In this document: in pieces, positions 59,453 to 64,000 of the stretch | Layout: each line of letters begins with the position of its first letter | Numbering within the stretch: the stretch's first letter is position 1 | Assembly (NCBI RefSeq): GCF_014655955.1 | Contig: NZ_BNBO01000012.1 | Coordinates: 62,001-126,000, forward strand | From: Kitasatospora indigofera | Lineage (GTDB): Bacteria > Actinomycetota > Actinomycetes > Streptomycetales > Streptomycetaceae | DNA: 64,000 nt | Reading direction: 5' to 3' | Program-made: the position numbers and the translations under genes | The notes under the pieces: model-generated | The model's database searches: none | What the model saw: the letters and a program-made list of their open reading frames with translations, nothing else | What the model was told of the DNA's origin: nothing

Positions 59453-61159
59453 ATGCCCACGTCGTTCGCGACCGACACCGACCGTCTGGCCGAGACGGCC
59501 GGCTTTGTCCGGCAGCAGGACGCCGCCACCCTGCTACCGCTGCTCCTGCCCGGCCTGGACGCCCTGGAACTGCGGGCGCTGGTGGACCGCTGCCGCTTCT
59601 CGCACGCCGCACTCCTGGTCTTCCCGCCGGACCAGGAGGCACTGCGCACCCTGCTGGCCGGCTGCGCGCTCTCCCCCGACGTGGCCGCGCAGCCCAGCGT
59701 GGTCGTCCGGGACCGGCTCGCCGCGCGGCACGGGCGCGACGCGGCCGAGCTCAACGTGCGGATCCTGCGCCCGGCCGTGACCGGCCCGGACGGGACGGGC
59801 CGGACGGTCGAGGTGTTCACCCTGACCGTGCCGCCCGGCTCCGGCCTCGCCGGGATCGCCGAGCGGGAACGCGACCGGGAGCACGAGGCGCACCTGGCCT
59901 TCGAGATCGAGCAGCCGGATCCGCTGGTCCTGCGCGGCATGTGCGCGATCTTCGGGCGGCACGGCGCGACGGCCGACGGCGGCGGGTACAACCCGCACGA
60001 GGACGGCACGGTGTTCTACTTCACCGCGCCCACCGACACCAAGGCCGGGTACCGGCGGGTGGAGCTGTACGCGCCCGGCGACCACCGGGACGTCCTCGCC
60101 GCCCACCTGGACGAGTACCGGGCACGGCAGTCCGCCGAAACGCTCCTGCGCCTGATGACCGGAGCGTGGACGACCCAGGCCCTGGCGGTCTTCGCCGAAC
60201 TGCGGGTCCCCGACGCCATGCACACCGAGGAGGGAACCGGCGCCGAGGCGCTGGCGCGGGCGGTCGGCGCCGACCCGGAGAGCATGGCGACGCTGCTGCG
60301 CTACCTCGCCATGCTGGGCCTGGTGACGACCGGCCGGGACGGCTTCCGGCTGACCGGGCTCGGCGCGCTGCTCCGCACGGACGCGCCGGACTCCATGCGG
60401 CCGCTGGCCCTGATGTACGGCGGCCCGTTCTACCGGTCCTTCGGCGCGCTCGGCCACACGGTACGGACCGGGGAGGTCGCCTTCGACCACCTCTTCGGCG
60501 AGAACCACTTCGACCACTTCGCCCGCGACCCCGAGCTCGCCGAACTCTTCGACCGGTCCATGGCGGCCGGCTCACGCATGTTCGGTCCGCTCGTCGAGCA
60601 CCCCGTCGTCACGGCGGCCGGCGAGGCACCCGGCCCCCGGACGGTGGTCGACATCGCGGGCGGGAACGGGGCCCTGCTCGGCCGCGTCCTCGCCGCCCAC
60701 CCGCGCCTGGACGGCGTCCTGCTCGAACGCCCGCACGTCCTCGAGGCCGCGCGCCGCGCCCTGGAAGCGGCCGGCGTCGGCGGGCGCTGCGCCTACCGGG
60801 AGGGCGACTTCGCGGACGTGCCGCCGGACGGCGACGTCTACATCCTGTCCCGCATCCTGCACGACTGGGACGACGAGCGGTGCCGGGAGATCCTGCGCCA
60901 CTGCGCCCGCGCCATGCCCGCCCAGGCCGACCTGCTCATCGTCGAACGCGTGCTGCCCACCGACGACTCGGCCTCGCTGGCCACCGCCTGGGACCTCCAC
61001 ATGCGGTGCAACGTCGGCGGCCGCGAACGCCGCGCCGACCACTACGCCCGACTCCTCGCCGACGCGGGGCTCACCCTGGTCGGCCGTACGCCGCTGCCCC
61101 TGGACGGCAGCGTGCTGCACGCCCGGCCGGCCGGCGCGCCCCACCCCGCCGGGCGGTAG
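59453..61159 (+). CDS. Plant-type O-methyltransferase (family 2) with large N-terminal domain of unknown function
   Basis: The 568-residue protein has two parts. Residues about 225-560 are a SAM-dependent O-methyltransferase: a dimerisation winged helix (TTQALAVFAELRVPDAM), GENHFDHFARDPELAELFDRSMA, the SAM motif TVVDIAGGNGALLGRVLAAHP, LSRILHDWDDERCREILRHC and IVERVLPTDD. HDWD matches the catalytic His pattern of phenol or phenazine methyltransferases. Residues 1-220 match no family I know; they contain ELRALVDRCRFSHAALLVF and FGRHGATADGGGYNPHEDGTVFYF. It follows the aromatic hydroxylase by 157 bp on the same strand and probably methylates its product. Confidence 0.82.
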   Translation: MPTSFATDTDRLAETAGFVRQQDAATLLPLLLPGLDALELRALVDRCRFSHAALLVFPPDQEALRTLLAGCALSPDVAAQPSVVVRDRLAARHGRDAAELNVRILRPAVTGPDGTGRTVEVFTLTVPPGSGLAGIAERERDREHEAHLAFEIEQPDPLVLRGMCAIFGRHGATADGGGYNPHEDGTVFYFTAPTDTKAGYRRVELYAPGDHRDVLAAHLDEYRARQSAETLLRLMTGAWTTQALAVFAELRVPDAMHTEEGTGAEALARAVGADPESMATLLRYLAMLGLVTTGRDGFRLTGLGALLRTDAPDSMRPLALMYGGPFYRSFGALGHTVRTGEVAFDHLFGENHFDHFARDPELAELFDRSMAAGSRMFGPLVEHPVVTAAGEAPGPRTVVDIAGGNGALLGRVLAAHPRLDGVLLERPHVLEAARRALEAAGVGGRCAYREGDFADVPPDGDVYILSRILHDWDDERCREILRHCARAMPAQADLLIVERVLPTDDSASLATAWDLHMRCNVGGRERRADHYARLLADAGLTLVGRTPLPLDGSVLHARPAGAPHPAGR

Positions 61160-61282
61160 CGGCAGCCCGTCGCCCTCCGTCCCGTCGCCTTCGCGTCCAC
61201 CCCTCTCCCGGGCCGCCCCGGCCCGGGAGGCCGGCCGGGGCGCCGGGCCGGCACCCCGCCGGACAGGCCCTAGCCTGACCGG

Positions 61283-61912
61283 ATGGAGAACACGGAGAAG
61301 CTCGACGGGGTCGAGGTCCTGCCCTTCGCCGACGAGGAGGCGTTCGCGAGCTGGCTGAGCATCCATCACACCCGTCACGAGGGCGTCTGGTTGAAGCTGG
61401 CCAGGAAGGGCTCCGGGATCCCGTCGCTCACCAGCGACCAGGCGGTCGACGTGGGCCTGTGCTACGGCTGGATCTCCGGCCTGCGACGCGGCCTCGACGA
61501 ACGGCACTACCTGCAGAAGTACGTCCCGCGGCGGCCGGGCAGCCTCTGGTCGCAGGTCAACGTCGAGAAGGTGGCGGTCCTCACCGCCGAGGGCCGGATG
61601 CGCGAGCCGGGCCTCGCCGAGGTCCGCCGCGCCCAGGCCGACGGCCGGTGGGCCCGCGCCTACCGGTCCCAGCGCACCGCCACCGTCCCCGAGGACCTCG
61701 CAGCCGCGCTCGCGGCCGACCCCGCCGCCGGCCGCGCCTTCCGCGCCCTCGACCGGACCGGCCGGTACCTCGCCGTCCTCCCCCTCCTCCAGGCACCCAC
61801 GCCCGAGGTGCGGCGGACCAGGCTGGAGCGCACGGTGCTGCGCCTCGCCGCGCACGGAGAGGGAGACGGAGACGGCGGCGAGGCGGACACGGCGGGCGGC
61901 GGGCGGCGGTAG
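61283..61912 (+). CDS. YdeI/OmpD-associated-family protein
   Basis: The 209-residue protein has the YdeI pattern: VEVLPFADEEAFASWLSIHHTRHEGVWLKLARKGSG, then AVDVGLCYGWISGLRRGLDERHYLQKYVPRRPGSLWSQVNVEKVAVL. The C-terminal part has FRALDRTGRYLAVLPLLQA. Relatives are linked to surface stress and polymyxin tolerance in Gram-negatives, but no biochemical activity is established. The Gly/Asp tail is low complexity. It starts at an ATG after a 123-bp gap. Confidence 0.85.
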   Translation: MENTEKLDGVEVLPFADEEAFASWLSIHHTRHEGVWLKLARKGSGIPSLTSDQAVDVGLCYGWISGLRRGLDERHYLQKYVPRRPGSLWSQVNVEKVAVLTAEGRMREPGLAEVRRAQADGRWARAYRSQRTATVPEDLAAALAADPAAGRAFRALDRTGRYLAVLPLLQAPTPEVRRTRLERTVLRLAAHGEGDGDGGEADTAGGGRR

Positions 61913-62203
61913 GCCCGGTGGCACCACCCGGGCCCTGGCGTGCCCGCCGCGCAACTCACGCGGTCTCCGGTCGAGTTCACCCGACGCCGGACGAACCGCC
62001 CGGCGAGCCGGCCCGGCCCGGGCCGCTGACCTGGGCGGGGACCGCCCGTCCGCGGCCTTCGTTCACGCAGTGAGGCTAATCACGGGCTCTCGGTATCGGT
62101 CCGGGCCCCGGGTGGGTGTACGTTCCTGCGCCAGCGGGCCAATCAGTCCCCCGCTGTCGCAGATGCCCGGTCAGCAGCGCCTCCGACGAGAGAGACACCA
62201 GAC
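61913..62203. other. Upstream region of pntA
   Basis: This gap should hold the pnt promoter. An AT-richer patch near 62068-62095 (GTGAGGCTAATCACGG, which contains the partial inverted repeat GTGA...TCAC) is the best candidate, but no -35/-10 pair is clear. No gene is seen. Confidence 0.35.
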
Positions 62204-63775
62204 ATGTCTGCACAGGTCCCGACCCACCACCCACCCCAGCGCATCGGCGTGGTCGCCGAGTCGACCCCCGGGGAGACCCGCGTCGCGGCGACGCCCGCGA
62301 CGGTACGGCAGCTGCTCGACCTCGGCTACCAGGTCGTCGTCGACTCGCAGGCCGGCGCCGCCTCCGGGTTCACCGACGAGGCGTACACCGAGGCCGGCGC
62401 GGGCATCGGCGACGCCTGGGCCGCCGAGGTGATCCTCAAGGTCAACGCGCCGTCGGACGACGAGACCGCCCGGCTGCGCGCCGGGACCACCCTCGTCGGC
62501 CTGCTCGCCCCGGCGCAGCGCCCGGAGCTGGTCCAGGCGCTGGCCGCGCGCGGCGTCACGGCGCTGGCGCTGGACGCCGTCCCGCGGATCTCCCGGGCAC
62601 AGTCGATGGACGTGCTCAGCTCGATGGCGAACATCGCCGGGTACCGGGCGGTGATCGAGGCGGCCCACGTGTTCGGGCGCTTCTTCACCGGCCAGGTCAC
62701 CGCCGCGGGCAAGGTGCCGCCGGCCAAGGTCCTGGTGGCGGGCGTCGGCGTGGCCGGGCTCGCGGCGATCGGCGCCGCGTCCAGCATGGGCGCGATCGTC
62801 CGCGCCACCGATCCCCGGCCCGAGGTCGCGGACCAGGTCCGGTCGCTGGGCGGCGAGTACCTGCCGGTGGACGTCGCGCAGGAGGCCGGCACCGACGGCT
62901 ACGCCAAGGCCACCTCGGCCGACTACGACCGCGCCGCCGCCGCGCTCTACCACGAGCAGGCCCAGGACGTGGACATCATCGTCACGACCGCGCTGATCCC
63001 CGGCCGGCCCGCCCCGCGGCTGGTCACGGCCGAGGACGTGGCGGCGATGAGGCCGGGCAGCGTCATCGTCGACATGGCCGCCGCACAGGGCGGCAACGTC
63101 GAGGGCACCGTACCGGGCCGGGCCGTGGTCACCGGCAACGGTGTCACCATCATCGGCTACACCGACCTGGCGGGCCGGCTGGCCACCCAGGCCTCGCAGT
63201 TGTTCGGCACCAACCTGGTGAACCTGGTGAAGCTGCTGACCCCCGGCAAGGACGGCCGGCTGGTCGTCGACTTCGAGGACGTGGTCCAGCGGGCCGTGAC
63301 GGTGGTCCGGGCCGGCGAGGTCACCTGGCCGCCGCCGCCGGTGGCGGTGTCGGCCGCCGCTCCGGAGCCGGCACCGGTGGCCCCCGCCGCGCCGGCGGAG
63401 CCGAAGCCGTCCCGGCTCACCCCCGCGGTCCGGTTCGGCCTGCTCGGCCTGGGGATGCTCGCGGTCTTCCTGCTGATCGCCTTCGCGCCGGCCCAACTCG
63501 CCGAGAACTTCACGGTCTTCGCCCTGGCGGTGGTCATCGGCTACTACGTCATCGGCAAGGTCCACCACGCGTTGCACACCCCGCTGATGTCGGTGACCAA
63601 CGCCATCTCCGGGATCGTGGTGATCGGCGCCCTGGTGCAGATCGGGCACGAGAGCTGGGTGGTGACCACGCTGTCGTCCGTGGCGGTGCTGCTGACGAGC
63701 GTGAACATCTTCGGAGGCTTCGCCGTCACCCGCCGCATGCTGAGCATGTTCTCGACTGCCCCCGAAAGGCGCTGA
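62204..63775 (+). CDS. pntA: NAD(P) transhydrogenase subunit alpha, fused form
   Basis: The 523-residue protein has the dI domain (IGVVAESTPGETRVAATPATV; RISRAQSMDVLSSMANIAGYRAV; NAD-binding VAGVGVAGLAAIGAASSMGA; VTTALIPGRPAPRLV; VDMAAAQGGNVE). A Pro/Ala linker near 370-390 leads to four membrane helices (FGLLGLGMLAVFLLIAFAP to VLLTSVNIFGGFAV) of dII. It therefore equals PntAA and PntAB in one chain, as in E. coli PntA. With PntB it uses the proton gradient to move hydride from NADH to NADP+, supplying NADPH. The next gene starts 5 bp after the stop. Confidence 0.95.
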   Translation: MSAQVPTHHPPQRIGVVAESTPGETRVAATPATVRQLLDLGYQVVVDSQAGAASGFTDEAYTEAGAGIGDAWAAEVILKVNAPSDDETARLRAGTTLVGLLAPAQRPELVQALAARGVTALALDAVPRISRAQSMDVLSSMANIAGYRAVIEAAHVFGRFFTGQVTAAGKVPPAKVLVAGVGVAGLAAIGAASSMGAIVRATDPRPEVADQVRSLGGEYLPVDVAQEAGTDGYAKATSADYDRAAAALYHEQAQDVDIIVTTALIPGRPAPRLVTAEDVAAMRPGSVIVDMAAAQGGNVEGTVPGRAVVTGNGVTIIGYTDLAGRLATQASQLFGTNLVNLVKLLTPGKDGRLVVDFEDVVQRAVTVVRAGEVTWPPPPVAVSAAAPEPAPVAPAAPAEPKPSRLTPAVRFGLLGLGMLAVFLLIAFAPAQLAENFTVFALAVVIGYYVIGKVHHALHTPLMSVTNAISGIVVIGALVQIGHESWVVTTLSSVAVLLTSVNIFGGFAVTRRMLSMFSTAPERR

Positions 63776-63780
63776 GCCCG

Positions 63781-64000
63781 ATGACTTCCACCACGGCGTC
63801 CCACGCCGCGGACCTGGTCGCCGCCCTGCTGTTCATCCTCAGCCTGGCCGGACTGTCCCAGCACCGGACCTCGCGCGCCGGCGTGGTCTACGGCATCGCC
63901 GGCATGGCGCTGGCGCTGGTCGCCACCGTCGTGCTGGCGGCGCAGAGCATCACCGCCGGCGCGGTCCTCCTGATCGTCCTCGCGATGCTGCTCGGCGGTG
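63781..64000 (+). CDS. pntB: NAD(P) transhydrogenase subunit beta, 3' end outside window
   Basis: Only the first 73 codons are visible. They encode membrane helices (AADLVAALLFILSLAGLS; GVVYGIAGMALALVATVVLA; ITAGAVLLIVLAMLLGG) with SLAGLSQHRTSRAGVVYGIAGM, the conserved N-terminus of PntB. The gene follows pntA by 5 bp in the same operon. The NADP-binding dIII domain must lie beyond the window. Confidence 0.92.
   Translation, partial: MTSTTASHAADLVAALLFILSLAGLSQHRTSRAGVVYGIAGMALALVATVVLAAQSITAGAVLLIVLAMLLGG

Noticed and set aside
58084..61159. Complete secondary-metabolite cluster
   Set aside because: No polyketide, peptide, terpene or phenazine core gene adjoins the hydroxylase and methyltransferase within the window.

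Overview
The window is one contiguous piece of a very GC-rich actinomycete chromosome, most like Streptomyces or Kitasatospora. Support for this comes from GTG starts, leaderless transcripts, near-total G/C in third codon positions, mycothiol- and F420-type enzymes, a SpoIIE-type PAS/GAF phosphatase, an Rpf-LysM protein, HrdB-like promoters and an HelR-type helicase. I see no rRNA, tRNA, CRISPR, prophage or insertion sequence. It reads as accessory or arm-proximal chromosome with many single-gene units.

Layout. 1-1534: end of a two-subunit molybdenum hydroxylase. 1592-8364: minus-strand DinB-type protein and four secreted or envelope genes: an anchored hypothetical protein, a ricin-lectin metalloprotease, a sigma factor fused to a zinc anti-sigma motif, a membrane helix and a CAP domain, and Rpf-LysM. 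9013-10275: divergent LysE exporter and Lrp regulator. 10384-15729: NarL-type two-component pair and SpoIIE phosphatase. 15906-21353: small genes, Fpg/Nei glycosylase, universal stress protein, NAD epimerase and SGNH hydrolase. 21628-24208: rifamycin-associated-type element and helR-like gene. 24896-29148: OmpR-type two-component system divergent from a GT2-DUF2064 fusion and a methyltransferase. 29206-35137: pappalysin-type protease, P-loop kinase, GT87 mannosyltransferase, monooxygenase, and molybdopterin oxidoreductase with a membrane partner. 35241-39447: CsoR-like operator with a Cys-rich miniprotein, TlpA, an HMGL-like plus YrdC-like pair, and a 5'-truncated fabV. 39544-46726: AhpD-like protein, ECF sigma with SnoaL tail, MFS transporter behind a leaderless leader peptide and hairpin, GT2 and phosphatase. 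46818-53721: MTA phosphorylase, LLM oxidoreductase, hydrolase, and katG divergent from a Fur regulator. 54458-57838: GH3 glucosidase with duplicated CBM32. 58084-64000: aromatic hydroxylase, an unusual fused O-methyltransferase, a YdeI-like protein, and pntA with the start of pntB.

The most interesting signal is a hidden regulon. An 18-bp motif (CGTMNGMSDTYCGTAAGS: two CGTA-like half-sites exactly 11 bp apart, as OmpR-family regulators use) occurs five times: 19055, 26995, 32974, 33480 and 47787. These lie in front of the epimerase, the two-component system, the GT2-DUF2064/methyltransferase operon, the GT87 gene, the molybdopterin oxidoreductase and MTA phosphorylase. Measured by hand, the gap from motif to a -10-like hexamer is exactly 33 bp when the motif points toward the gene and exactly 38 bp when it points away, at all six promoters, and none has a recognisable -35. 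Five of the six start codons lie 6-7 nt after the -10, so those transcripts should be leaderless. I infer that the response regulator at 26065-26943 controls this scattered envelope-glycan-like gene set and itself.

Other cis-regulatory finds are the HelR element, the CsoR-like operator, the MFS attenuator, an ECF41-like promoter before the AhpD gene, overlapping katG/fur promoters and a LacI-type operator before the GH3 gene. All motif calls were made by eye and need computational confirmation.
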